From JANQMX01 sp965247175 (lineage in GTDB: Bacteria > Pseudomonadota > Alphaproteobacteria > Kiloniellales > DSM-21159), in contig OZ252006.1 in the NCBI GenBank assembly GCA_965247175.1, forward strand, positions 3,038,001 through 3,102,000: a DNA stretch of 64,000 nucleotides, in the 5' to 3' direction. Position numbers and translations under genes: made by a program. Positions within the stretch are counted from its first letter, which is position 1. Each line of letters opens with the position of its first letter. Shown here piece after piece: positions 1 to 8,102 of this stretch. Below the pieces are notes generated by a model that had not been told where the DNA came from, did not search any database, and was given only the letters and a program-made list of their open reading frames with translations.

Positions 1-91
1 CAGAGAGCGACCCCTCTTCGACGATCGCGATAAAGTACCTCAGCTGCTTGATGTCGATGATCTGCCCCTTTCGGACCGAGGTATAGGCCAA
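1..91 (-). CDS. LysR-family transcriptional regulator, N-terminal fragment (runs off the left edge)
   Basis: Read on the minus strand, the first 60 bases encode DIKQLRYFIAIVEEGSLS, the opening of the LysR winged-helix DNA-binding domain. The gene continues beyond the left edge. It diverges from the CoA-transferase gene at 179, so the short gap between them probably holds a shared regulatory region. The start is odd. The position where LysR proteins usually have Met-Asp-Ile reads Ile-Asp-Ile (ATC at 58..56), after an AAGGGG stretch that looks like a ribosome binding site. The only conventional in-frame start visible is TTG at 91, which would add about 11 residues. The family call is from sequence; its target is inferred from position only. 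Confidence 0.6.
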   Translation of the reverse strand, partial: MAYTSVRKGQIIDIKQLRYFIAIVEEGSLS

Positions 92-178
92 AACTATCGC
101 GATTCAAGGAACTCGTTATTTGCGCGCGCAGGGTCAAAACAGCAGTGATAGAGGGGAAACAACCCTATCGAGGCTCAG

Positions 179-1327
179 ATGCGCGATCTTGAAGGACTGC
201 TGGTCGTCACCCTCGAGCACGCCGTCGCAGCGCCCTACGCCTCCGGCCGGCTGGCCGACGCGGGCGCGCGCGTCATCAAGGTCGAACGGCCGGAAGGCGA
301 TTTCGCCCGCCAATACGACCGCCATGTGAACGGCGGCAGCGCGTACTTCGTGTGGCTCAACCGCGGTAAGGAGTCGATCTGCCTCGACCTCAAGGCGCAG
401 GAGGACAAAGAGATCCTGGCCGCGATGCTGGCCGAGGCGGACGTCTTCATTCAGAATCTGGCGCCCGGCGCGATGGAGCGCCTTGGCTTCGCGCCGAGCA
501 AGCTGCGCAAACGTCATCCGCGCCTCATCGTCTGCTCCATCTCCGGCTACGGCGCGAGCGGGCCTTGGCGCGATCAGCGCGCCTACGATCTGCTGATCCA
601 GGCGGAGAGCGGCCTCTGCGCCATCAACGGCACGCCCGACGGACCGGCCCGGGTCGGCGTCTCGGTCTGCGATATCGCGGCCGGCATGAATGCCTATCAA
701 GCCATCCTTCAGGCCTTGATCGCGCGCGGCAAGACGGGCGAGGGGCGCGCCATCGAGCTCTCGCTGTTCGGCGCCATGGCGGACTGGATGAATGTGCCCT
801 ACCTTCAGCACCGCTATGGCGGCGCAACGCCGAAGCGCCAGGGGCTAAAGCACCCGACCATTGCGCCCTACGGCGCTTTCGAATGCGCCGACGGAAAAGT
901 CGTGCTCATCTCGGTTCAGAACGAACGCGAATGGCAGCGCCTCTGTGCCGAGGTCTTTAGCGATGCCGATCTCGCCACGCGGGAAGGCTTCGCGAGCAAC
1001 TCGGACCGTGTTGCCAATCGCGCCGAGGTAGACCGGATCTGCGGCGGCTTCTTCGCCAAGCGCGACCGGGAGGAGAACATCGATCTGCTGGCGCAGGCTG
1101 GCATCGCCTATGGTCGCCTGTCAGACCTCGACGACTTCTCGGCCCATCCGCAGAACCGCTTCATCACAGTCGGAACCGAGCACGGCGACGTCGAACTGCT
1201 CGCTCCAGGACAGGAAGTTGTCGGGCGGGAGGAGAGCTATGGTCCGGTGCCGAGTCTGAACGAGCACGGCGCCGCCCTGCGCAAGGAGTTCGCCGCGCGA
1301 GCGAGAAACGTCCATCAGGTCGCGTGA
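179..1327 (+). CDS. CaiB/BaiF (family III) CoA-transferase
   Basis: The 382-residue product has the length and layout of class III CoA-transferases, which move coenzyme A between carboxylic acids. The N-terminal segment with VTLEHAVAAPYASGRLADAG followed by VIKVERPEGDFAR is the family's nucleotide-binding start. SGYGASGPW followed by AYDLL carries the Asp expected to form the acyl-anhydride intermediate. The C-terminal half keeps the GAFECADGKVVLISVQN segment. ATG at 179 opens directly on this conserved start. The gene stands alone between a divergent LysR fragment and the convergent dha operon. The acyl substrate cannot be read from the sequence. Confidence 0.88.
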   Translation: MRDLEGLLVVTLEHAVAAPYASGRLADAGARVIKVERPEGDFARQYDRHVNGGSAYFVWLNRGKESICLDLKAQEDKEILAAMLAEADVFIQNLAPGAMERLGFAPSKLRKRHPRLIVCSISGYGASGPWRDQRAYDLLIQAESGLCAINGTPDGPARVGVSVCDIAAGMNAYQAILQALIARGKTGEGRAIELSLFGAMADWMNVPYLQHRYGGATPKRQGLKHPTIAPYGAFECADGKVVLISVQNEREWQRLCAEVFSDADLATREGFASNSDRVANRAEVDRICGGFFAKRDREENIDLLAQAGIAYGRLSDLDDFSAHPQNRFITVGTEHGDVELLAPGQEVVGREESYGPVPSLNEHGAALRKEFAARARNVHQVA

Positions 1328-1357
1328 CAGTTCCTCTGCACCTCGACGAGTGGGACC

Positions 1358-2347
1358 TTACAGACCCCAGCGCAGCGCCACCGTCTTGACCGGCGCGTCC
1401 CAGAGCCGCTGCATCTCCGCATCGAGCTTGGTCACGGTGATCGAGCAGCCGGCCATGTCGAGAGACGTGCAGTAGTTGCCGACAAGGCTGCGGGCGATCT
1501 TCAAGCCGCGCGCTTCACAGAGCTGGGCGGCAGCGTGATAGACGAGATAGAGCTCCATCGCCGGCGTGCCGCCCATGCCGTTGACGAAGAGCAGCACCTC
1601 CTCGCCGGCGGCGGGCTGTAGCGACTCGCAGATCGCCTCGATCATCTCTTCCGCGATCTCGCTTGCCGGCTTGAGCGCGACGCGGCGGCGGCCCGGCTCG
1701 CCATGGATGCCCACGCCCATTTCCATCTCGTCCTCGGCGAGATCGAAGGTCGGCTTGCCGGCGGCGGGGACCGTGCAGCTGGTCAGCGCCACACCCATGG
1801 AACCGCTCGCCGCGTTGACCCGGTCGCCCAGCGCCTTGCAGGCGGCGAGATCGGCGCCGGCCTCGGCGGCCGCACCGACGATCTTTTCGACCAGCACGGT
1901 GCCGGCGACTCCCCGCCGTCCCTGCGTGAAGAGCGAGTCCTCGACGGCGACATCGTCGTTGACCAGCACGGTGGCCGTGTTCTCCAGCATCTCCTCGGCC
2001 ATCTCGAAGTTCATGACATCGCCGGAGTAGTTCTTGACGATGAAGAGCACCCCGCCCCCGGTGTCCACCGCCTGCGCCGCCGCCATCATCTGGTCCGGCG
2101 TCGGCGAGGTGAAGACCTCGCCCGGGCAGGCGGCATCGAGCATGCCGAATCCGACGAGGCCGGCATGCATCGGCTCATGGCCGGAACCGCCGCCAGACAC
2201 CAAGGCAACCTTGCCGCTGTCCTTCGGCGTGGCGCGGGTGACATACTGCGGCTGGAAGCTGACCTTGACCAGATCGCCATGCGCTTGTCCGAAGCCCTTC
2301 AGGCTCTCATCCAAGACGGTTTCGACACTATTGATCAGCTTCTTCAT
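1358..2347 (-). CDS. dhaK: Dihydroxyacetone kinase, DhaK subunit
   Basis: DhaK binds dihydroxyacetone covalently and presents it for phosphorylation to DHAP by ATP bound in DhaL. At 329 residues it has the usual length of PTS-type DhaK. SGGGSGHEPMHAG (residues 51-63) is the hallmark substrate-binding motif with its conserved His. GIHGEPG near residue 215 holds the His that forms the hemiaminal with the substrate. A GGAGGAG ribosome site lies upstream of the ATG. The gene is the last of a 12-gene minus-strand operon, separated from dhaL by the phosphotransfer and HTH genes, whereas dhaK and dhaL are more often adjacent. A 32-base gap separates it from the preceding HTH gene. Confidence 0.95.
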   Translation of the reverse strand: MKKLINSVETVLDESLKGFGQAHGDLVKVSFQPQYVTRATPKDSGKVALVSGGGSGHEPMHAGLVGFGMLDAACPGEVFTSPTPDQMMAAAQAVDTGGGVLFIVKNYSGDVMNFEMAEEMLENTATVLVNDDVAVEDSLFTQGRRGVAGTVLVEKIVGAAAEAGADLAACKALGDRVNAASGSMGVALTSCTVPAAGKPTFDLAEDEMEMGVGIHGEPGRRRVALKPASEIAEEMIEAICESLQPAAGEEVLLFVNGMGGTPAMELYLVYHAAAQLCEARGLKIARSLVGNYCTSLDMAGCSITVTKLDAEMQRLWDAPVKTVALRWGL

Positions 2348-2379
2348 GTCTGCTCCTCCCGCTTGTCTTGCGTTGCAGG

Positions 2380-2808
2380 CTAGTCCTGCCGTTTTGCTAA
2401 GGCGATGATGCGCGCGGCCACGTCGCGAATGGCGTCTGCCACCTCTGCCTGGCGCGCCGGATCGGCGAAGCGCGGCACCTCGATCGTCAAGGTTAGGCCG
2501 AGGGGCTGACTGTCCGGCGCGCTGGAAGGCGCCTGGCCCGGATGCGCCTTCTCGTAGGCCGCGATGAAGGCGTCGCGCTCTTCCGGCGAGAAGTGGCAGA
2601 TCTGAAAGATCGCCGGCACATGCTGGGCCGGCAGCGGCACGCGGTAGTTCGGGTTGGTGATCTGGGAGATAAAGCTCTTGTGGGTTCCCAGCGCCGCAGC
2701 CAAGCGCTGCCGGGTGCCCGAGGGGCGGCGATCGAGGCAGTCCTTCAGCAGGCGCTTGTAGGCGGCAATTGCCGCATCGCCGTCGTTGCCTTCCGCTATC
2801 GCTGCCAT
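2380..2808 (-). CDS. Small helix-turn-helix protein within the dha operon
   Basis: This 142-residue protein contains RQRLAAALGTHKSFISQITN, which resembles an XRE-type helix-turn-helix (residues about 32-51). A segment rich in Pro and His follows, then a C-terminal amphipathic helix. An open frame continues upstream, but that stretch lies antisense-frame inside the EI gene and has shadow-like composition. ATG at 2808, 7 bases after the EI stop, is therefore the chosen start. Its place between the EI gene and dhaK suggests a regulator of DHA use or a partner of DhaK, in the way DhaR senses DhaK/DhaL in other bacteria. That role is inference. I do not recognise a named family for the whole protein. 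Confidence 0.75.
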   Translation of the reverse strand: MAAIAEGNDGDAAIAAYKRLLKDCLDRRPSGTRQRLAAALGTHKSFISQITNPNYRVPLPAQHVPAIFQICHFSPEERDAFIAAYEKAHPGQAPSSAPDSQPLGLTLTIEVPRFADPARQAEVADAIRDVAARIIALAKRQD

Positions 2809-2815
2809 GACCACC

Positions 2816-4444
2816 TCACGCCTCCTGCTCGGCCGATCCGCCGTAGCGGCTGACCGCGAGCTTGACCCGTCCGACCAGAGCCGGCGCAACGGAGAGCGAA
2901 CGCAGCCCGCAGTCAAGCAGCAAAGGGACCAATGCCGGGTCTGAGGCCATGTCGCCGCAGAGGCTGACATCGACTTGGCGCTTGCGGGCGGCCGCAACGG
3001 TGCGCCCGATCAACTCCAGGACGGCCGGATTGCGCGGATCGGCCAGCGCCGTCAGGACCGGATTGTCGCGGGCACAGGCGGTGACGTACTGCACCAGATC
3101 GTTCGAGCCGATGGAGTAGAAATCGGCCATGAACTGCTCGGCCATGAGGGCCGCAGCAGGCACCTCGACCATCATGCCGAGCGGCGGACGGCCATAGGCC
3201 ACACCTTCGTTTGCCAGATCGGCGAGCACCTGATCGAAGAGGTCGCGGACCCGCGCCATCTCCTCCGGCACCGTCACCATCGGCACCATGACCCGCAGCG
3301 GTGCGTCGGCGGCCGCCCTCGCCAGAGCGCGAAGCTGGGTGCGGAAGAGCTCGTCGCGGATGAGGGAGAGGCGGAGCCCGCGCACGCCGAGGAAGGGATT
3401 ACTCTCGCCATCGACGGTGACCCCAGCGATCGGCTTGTCGCCTCCGGCATCCAGGGTGCGGATGGTGACCGGCCGTCCCTCGGCCCACTGCGCGATGCGG
3501 AGGTAGGTCGCGTACTGCGTCTCTTCATCGGGCAAGTGGCCTTGGTGAAACAGGAACTCGGTGCGGGTGAGACCGATGCCGTCGATGGCATCGGGGGATA
3601 TATCATTCAAGATCGACGGCTCATCGACGTTGATCTGCACCGATACGGATTCTCCGCCGGCCGTGACGGCCGGTTTCTCCAGCAGCGCGGCCGCCGACTT
3701 GTCTTCCTCATCGTGCAACGCCATGCGCTTGCGCGCGCCCTCGCAGGTTTCCGGCGAGGGCGCGATCACCAAGCACCCGCGGTCGGCGTCGAGGAGGGCT
3801 TGCACGCCGGAGGCGACGCTCGAAAGATCGCCCTGCAAGCCGACCACGAGAGGAACGCCGCGGGCTCGGGCCAGAATAGCCACATGGCTGGTCTTGCTGC
3901 CGCCGCTAATGGCGGCACCAGCAACGCGGCTCCAATCGATCTCGATGAAGCGCGAAGGCGTCAGGTCCCGTGCCAGGAGTATCGATCCAGGCGTGACCTC
4001 CGCCGTTGCCGAAGAGGTGCCTGACAAAGCCCTCAGGACACGCTGTTTGAGATCGAGCAGATCCTCGGCACGCGCCGCGAGATAGGCATCGTCGCCGCTG
4101 CGGTAGATGGCGACCTCATCGTCCAAGTGCGCGCTCCAGGCCTCGGCCGCCGTCTTGCCCTCGGCAATCGCCGCCTTCACCGGATCCAGGAGATCGTCAT
4201 CCTCAAGCAGCGCCTCTTGGAACTCCAGGATTTCACCAGCCAACTCGTCCGCACCGGCAATCAGCGCCGCCAGCTCTTCACGCGCCTGGGTCAGCGCCGC
4301 ATCGAACGAAGGACGTGACGTTTCATCGTCGGCGCTGAACACACCATCGGGTTCGGCAGGGACGTCCACCACCACGCCGCCGATCACCAAGCCATCGGCG
4401 GCGGATATGCCATGTAGAACGCGCTCGCCTCCCGGTCCTGTCAT
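2816..4444 (-). CDS. PEP-protein phosphotransferase (enzyme I) of the DHA kinase relay
   Basis: The product (542 residues) takes phosphate from PEP and passes it to HPr. Features in order are an N-terminal helical HPr-binding domain; GGSKTSHVAILARARG around residue 187 with the active His; GIGLTRTEFLFHQG; and a C-terminal PEP-binding barrel with SLCGDMASDP around residue 497, whose Cys matches the EI catalytic Cys. It is essentially full-length EI, unlike the EI-like tail of Escherichia coli DhaM, which is shortened. ATG at 4444 gives the expected N-terminus (GERVLHGISAADGLVIG). A longer upstream frame runs into the HPr gene and is rejected. It probably serves DhaM here, though use by other PTS proteins is possible. 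Confidence 0.92.
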   Translation of the reverse strand: MTGPGGERVLHGISAADGLVIGGVVVDVPAEPDGVFSADDETSRPSFDAALTQAREELAALIAGADELAGEILEFQEALLEDDDLLDPVKAAIAEGKTAAEAWSAHLDDEVAIYRSGDDAYLAARAEDLLDLKQRVLRALSGTSSATAEVTPGSILLARDLTPSRFIEIDWSRVAGAAISGGSKTSHVAILARARGVPLVVGLQGDLSSVASGVQALLDADRGCLVIAPSPETCEGARKRMALHDEEDKSAAALLEKPAVTAGGESVSVQINVDEPSILNDISPDAIDGIGLTRTEFLFHQGHLPDEETQYATYLRIAQWAEGRPVTIRTLDAGGDKPIAGVTVDGESNPFLGVRGLRLSLIRDELFRTQLRALARAAADAPLRVMVPMVTVPEEMARVRDLFDQVLADLANEGVAYGRPPLGMMVEVPAAALMAEQFMADFYSIGSNDLVQYVTACARDNPVLTALADPRNPAVLELIGRTVAAARKRQVDVSLCGDMASDPALVPLLLDCGLRSLSVAPALVGRVKLAVSRYGGSAEQEA

Positions 4445-4460
4445 GGTCGGGCTCGTCCAA

Positions 4461-4757
4461 TCACTCCTGAAAGTCTCGTTCCACCAGCGCGACCATCTGG
4501 GCGACGGCAGCTTCGGCGTCCTCACCGCGCGCGCGGAACTGCAGCTCTTCGCCATGCCCGGCCTTCAGCTTCATGACGGCATTGGGCGATTTAGCGTTGA
4601 CCCAATTCCCCGCCTCGCCGGCGCGGACTTCCACCTCCGCCCCGTGGCGCTTGGCGCTCTTGGTCAGCTTGACCGCCGGGCGCGCATGCAGGCCGGTCGG
4701 GTCCTGGATCACCGCCGCGCCGTGCACGTAGCCGGCCTCTTTCACTAGACCACTCAT
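4461..4757 (-). CDS. HPr-family phosphocarrier of the DHA kinase relay
   Basis: This is a 98-residue HPr. TGLHARPA carries the phosphorylated His24, and NAKSPNAVMKL keeps the Ser that HPr kinase would modify in related proteins. It relays phosphate from the EI encoded just downstream to the DhaM EIIA encoded just upstream. It overlaps the EIIA gene by 4 bases, so translation is probably coupled. In E. coli these activities are fused in the one protein DhaM. Here they are three separate polypeptides. Confidence 0.92.
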   Translation of the reverse strand: MSGLVKEAGYVHGAAVIQDPTGLHARPAVKLTKSAKRHGAEVEVRAGEAGNWVNAKSPNAVMKLKAGHGEELQFRARGEDAEAAVAQMVALVERDFQE

Positions 4758-5143
4758 GACAGAAACTCCTCCGCGGTCGCCTTCACCGCGTCCAAGGGGG
4801 CCCCTCCGGCCGCTTCCGTGGCGGCCATGACCGCGCCTTCGACAATAGGTGCGTTGCAGATCACCACCCGTTCGCCCATCTCGGCGGGCAGCATCTCGAC
4901 AGCCATTTCACTGTTGGTTTCCGCGCCGCCGAGATCGACCAGAATGGCAACGCCCTTCTGACTAAAGACGGATTCGATCGCACTCTTGATCGCCATGACG
5001 TCTGTGCCCAGGCCACCGGCGGGATTGCCGCCGCAGTGGGCGACCTGAACCTCTTCACCGACCATTTCTCGCACCATGTCGGCGGCACCGCGTGCGACCT
5101 GGGGAGAGTGAGAGACAATCACTATGGAGACGGACTCGCTCAT
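4754..5143 (-). CDS. dhaM: DhaM phosphotransfer subunit (EIIA, mannose-type fold)
   Basis: The 129-residue protein contains only the EIIA domain. It opens with SIVIVSHSPQVARGAADM, in which His12 is the expected phosphorylation site. GGNPAGGLGTD and ILVDLGGAETNSEM are typical of DhaM EIIA. It would phosphorylate ADP bound in DhaL, regenerating ATP on the enzyme. It lies between dhaL and the HPr gene, with 4-base overlaps on both sides. There is no HPr or EI extension, so this is the separated form of DhaM. Confidence 0.93.
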   Translation of the reverse strand: MSESVSIVIVSHSPQVARGAADMVREMVGEEVQVAHCGGNPAGGLGTDVMAIKSAIESVFSQKGVAILVDLGGAETNSEMAVEMLPAEMGERVVICNAPIVEGAVMAATEAAGGAPLDAVKATAEEFLS

Positions 5144-5751
5144 TGGCTCTCCTCGATAAGATCGCAGACGACATGGACCAGAAGCGCCGAGGATCGAGCC
5201 CCCGGATCGAGATGGCCGACCGAGCGTTCGCCCAGAAAAGACGCGCGCCCCTTGGTGGCCAGCATGGTGCGAGTCGACTCCAGCCCTTCGTCGGCCGCCT
5301 GCCGCGCCCCCACGACGGGATCGCCGCCACCCTCCTGCAGCGCATGAAGGACCGGTACCAGAACATCCAGCATTGTCTTGGCGCCGACGTCAGACTTTCC
5401 GCGACGCTTCACCGCCTCGACGCCTTCCGAGAAAACAGCCGCAAAGCTCGCCCGGTCGGTCGGTTCGTTGGCGGCCGCCTTGCCCATGGACATCAGGAGC
5501 GAGCCGTAGAGCGGCCCGGAGGCGCCACCGACCGTCGTGACCAGGGTCATGCCGGCCTTCTGCAGGGCGGGGCCGAAGTCGAGGGCCGCGATCTCGTCCG
5601 CCGCCACCTCGATGGCGTTGAAGCCCCGCTGCATGTTGGTGCCGTGATCGCCGTCGCCGATGGCCTGGTCCAGCTCGGTCAGCTCCTGGCTGCGCGCGCG
5701 CATGGTTTCCGCCGCGCGGTCAATCACCGCCCGCAAGAATTCAGTCTTCAT
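5140..5751 (-). CDS. dhaL: Dihydroxyacetone kinase, DhaL (ADP-binding) subunit
   Basis: DhaL holds the nucleotide that passes phosphate from DhaM to DHA on DhaK. At 203 residues it has the normal length. LDQAIGDGDHGTNM carries Asp28, Asp33 and Asp35, the expected Mg-nucleotide ligands. GGASGPLYGS is the conserved nucleotide loop. It follows the ABC ATPase gene with an 11-base overlap, which ties sugar/polyol uptake to phosphorylation in a single transcript. Confidence 0.94.
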   Translation of the reverse strand: MKTEFLRAVIDRAAETMRARSQELTELDQAIGDGDHGTNMQRGFNAIEVAADEIAALDFGPALQKAGMTLVTTVGGASGPLYGSLLMSMGKAAANEPTDRASFAAVFSEGVEAVKRRGKSDVGAKTMLDVLVPVLHALQEGGGDPVVGARQAADEGLESTRTMLATKGRASFLGERSVGHLDPGARSSALLVHVVCDLIEESQ

Positions 5752-6787
5752 GGGCTGCTTCCCCCCTGCTCAGCGCACCGTCCAGACGCCGCTCCGCTCC
5801 GTCGAAGAAGATGGCCGCGCCAGGCCGCACGGATGCCACCACCTCCTCGCCTTCGCGGAGGCGGGTGCGCGCGCCCAAGAGGGCATGAACCTGACTGCCG
5901 GCCACGTCCAGCAAGGCGATGGACTCGACCCCGAGATGCTCGATGGTGAGGACCTTGGCGTCCACACCACCGCCGTTGATCACCACGTCTTCGGGCCGCA
6001 CGCCGATGGTCTTGGCGCCGTCCGGCGCGCCTTGGATAGCCAGGGCGCCACGTTCCAGCAAGTTGATCTGCGGGCTGCCGAGCCGTTGCGCGGCATAGAT
6101 GTTGGCGGGCCGTTCGTAGATCTCCCGCGGGGCATCGAGCTGCACCAGCTTGCCTTCGGCCAGCACGCCGATGCGATCGGCCAGGGTCATGGCTTCGAGT
6201 TGGTCATGGGTGACGTAGACGATGGTGGCTCCAAGCTCTCGCTGGATGCGCTTCAGCTCGACGCGCAGGTCCTCGCGCAGCTTGGCATCGAGCGAGGACA
6301 GCGGCTCGTCCATCAGGAAGAGGCTCGGCTCGCGCACCAGCGCACGGCCGATGGAAACCCGCTGCATCTCGCCGCCAGACAGCTCGGTTGCCCGGTTCTT
6401 AAGCTTGCTCTCGATGCGCAGCATCTCGGCGATCTCGGTCACCCGCTTCTTGATCGCCGCAGAGGAGAGCCGCCGACCCGGCGCCTTCAGCGGAAAGGCC
6501 AGGTTCTCGAACACGGTGTAGTGCGGATAGAGCGAGTACTGCTGAAAGACGAAGGCGATGTCGCGCTGCGCCGGGGCAAGATCGGTGACGTCGTGGCCGG
6601 CGATCTCGACCTGGCCCTCGTCCGGATGCTCGAGCCCGGCAAAGAGCCTCAGGGTCGTCGTCTTGCCTGCTCCGGTCGGCCCGAGCAGGACGATGAACTC
6701 GCCGTCGCCCGCTTCGAGCGAGACGTCGGAGACGGCAACCGTCTCTCCGAAGCGCTTGGTGACGCCCCTCAAAGCCGCCTCAGCCAT
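5741..6787 (-). CDS. ABC transporter ATP-binding protein (MalK/UgpC type), canonical signature
   Basis: The 348-residue ATPase has Walker A GPTGAGKTTT, signature LSGGEMQRVSIGRAL, Walker B LFLMDEPLSSLD and the switch His in VTHDQLEA. A C-terminal TOBE-type regulatory region follows (GVRPEDVVI). It is the second of two dissimilar ATPases in this importer operon, a trait of the GlpS/GlpT pair of the rhizobial glycerol importer. It overlaps the first ATPase gene by 8 bases and dhaL by 11. The pairing with the other ATPase is an inference from the operon. Confidence 0.93.
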   Translation of the reverse strand: MAEAALRGVTKRFGETVAVSDVSLEAGDGEFIVLLGPTGAGKTTTLRLFAGLEHPDEGQVEIAGHDVTDLAPAQRDIAFVFQQYSLYPHYTVFENLAFPLKAPGRRLSSAAIKKRVTEIAEMLRIESKLKNRATELSGGEMQRVSIGRALVREPSLFLMDEPLSSLDAKLREDLRVELKRIQRELGATIVYVTHDQLEAMTLADRIGVLAEGKLVQLDAPREIYERPANIYAAQRLGSPQINLLERGALAIQGAPDGAKTIGVRPEDVVINGGGVDAKVLTIEHLGVESIALLDVAGSQVHALLGARTRLREGEEVVASVRPGAAIFFDGAERRLDGALSRGEAAHED

Positions 6788-7877
6788 GGCTGGCCTCTTC
6801 GAACAGCGTGCTGGCGACGGCGCGGTCGCTTACGGGATCGAAAAGCACCACCCGTTCAGGATCGAAGGTCAGGCCGATGGTCTCTCCGTAGCCGACCTTG
6901 ACGGTGTTGGGTGCCCGCACCCTGAGACGCCCGGCCTCGGTATCGACGGTGACCAGCTGTCGCGCGCCCATGTATTCCACGCCGAAGACCCGGCCGCGCA
7001 AGGAGCCCTCGTCGGAGATCCGGATGTGCTCCGGCCGCGCGCCGAGCACCGCTTCGTCGGCGGCTAGCGGTTCGCGCGTTTCCGGCATCGCAATCGTGGC
7101 ACCGTTGATCCCGACTTCCGTAGCGCCGGCGGGCAGGTTGCCCATGGCCCGCAGGAAGTTCATCGCCGGGCTGCCGATGAAGCCGGCCACGAATTTGGTC
7201 GCCGGACGCTCGTAGACCTCGAGCGGCGGACCGATCTGCAGCACCTCGCCCTGGTTCATGATGCAGATGCGATCGGCCATGGACATGGCCTCGATCTGGT
7301 CGTGGGTGACATAGACCGTGGTCGCACCGATGCGGTTGTGCAGCAGACGCAGTTCCTCACACATACGGTCGCGAAACTCGGCGTCGAGGGCACCCAAGGG
7401 CTCGTCCATCAGGAAGGCCTTGGCGCGGCGCACGATGGCACGGCCGAGCGCGACGCGCTGACGGTCGCCCGCGGCCAGCCCGCCGACCCCGCGGTCGAGC
7501 AGATGCTCGATCTGCAGCAGGCGCGCGACCTCTTCGGTCCGCTCTCGCACCTCGCGGCGCGGCATCCCGGCGATGCGCAGTGGGAAGGAGATGTTCCGCC
7601 GCACGCTCATGTGCGGATAGAGGGCGAAGAGCTGGAAGACGAAGGCGATGTCGCGCTCGGAGCCGCGGTTGTAAGTCACGTCCTCGCCGTCCAGCAGGAT
7701 CTTCCCCTCGGTCGGCATCTCGAGGCCGGCGATCATGCGCAGGGTCGTCGTCTTGCCGCAGCCGGAGGGGCCCAGCATGACGAAGAACTCGCCGTCCTCG
7801 ACCGTAAAGCTCGAATCCTGGACCGCGACGAAATCGTCGAAGTTCTTCTTGAGGCTGTCGACTCGGATCTCTGCCAT
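6780..7877 (-). CDS. ABC transporter ATP-binding protein (MalK/UgpC type), altered signature motif
   Basis: The 365-residue ATPase has Walker A GPSGCGKTTT, Walker B AFLMDEPLGALD, switch His in VTHDQIEA, and a C-terminal TOBE region (LGARPEHIRI). Its ABC signature reads LAAGDRQRVALGRAI instead of LSGGQ, so the Ser-Gly-Gly that contacts ATP gamma-phosphate is changed to Ala-Ala-Gly. If it pairs with the second ATPase, the transporter would have one canonical and one changed ATP site. Neighbours and order match a glycerol-type importer. Confidence 0.92.
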   Translation of the reverse strand: MAEIRVDSLKKNFDDFVAVQDSSFTVEDGEFFVMLGPSGCGKTTTLRMIAGLEMPTEGKILLDGEDVTYNRGSERDIAFVFQLFALYPHMSVRRNISFPLRIAGMPRREVRERTEEVARLLQIEHLLDRGVGGLAAGDRQRVALGRAIVRRAKAFLMDEPLGALDAEFRDRMCEELRLLHNRIGATTVYVTHDQIEAMSMADRICIMNQGEVLQIGPPLEVYERPATKFVAGFIGSPAMNFLRAMGNLPAGATEVGINGATIAMPETREPLAADEAVLGARPEHIRISDEGSLRGRVFGVEYMGARQLVTVDTEAGRLRVRAPNTVKVGYGETIGLTFDPERVVLFDPVSDRAVASTLFEEASHG

Positions 7878-7883
7878 CGCGCC

Positions 7884-8102
7884 CTACTCCTGAAAGTGGC
7901 TGACGATGACGAAACCGACGGTGCCGGTCAGGATGACTGCGAAGGACCAGCCGTAGAGCCACTCGGAAAAAGGCTGCATCAGCATAAAGATGCCGAGCGC
8001 GATAAGGACGCTGGCCACATTCTCCCAGGGGCCACGCCGGAACCATCGGCCAACACCCCTGCCCTTGGATTTCTGCAGCGTACCTGTTCCCGGGGCGCTC
8101 AT
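7884..8102 (-). CDS. DUF2160-like small integral membrane protein of the importer operon
   Basis: This is a 72-residue protein with two hydrophobic helices: residues about 29-49, including SVLIALGIFMLMQPF, and about 53-68, WSFAVILTGTVGFVIV. It starts at ATG 8102, overlapping the upstream permease stop by 4 bases, and ends 6 bases before the ATPase gene. Position and topology match the small membrane protein (GlpU, DUF2160) that accompanies the Rhizobium leguminosarum glycerol ABC importer. Its biochemical role is unknown; a stabilising or accessory subunit is the simplest guess. Confidence 0.82.
   Translation of the reverse strand: MSAPGTGTLQKSKGRGVGRWFRRGPWENVASVLIALGIFMLMQPFSEWLYGWSFAVILTGTVGFVIVSHFQE

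Noticed and set aside
24..103. ATCGCGAT twice near the left edge (24..31 and 96..103)
   Set aside because: One copy lies in the LysR coding sequence; an 8-base palindrome of this composition is expected by chance in GC-rich DNA.
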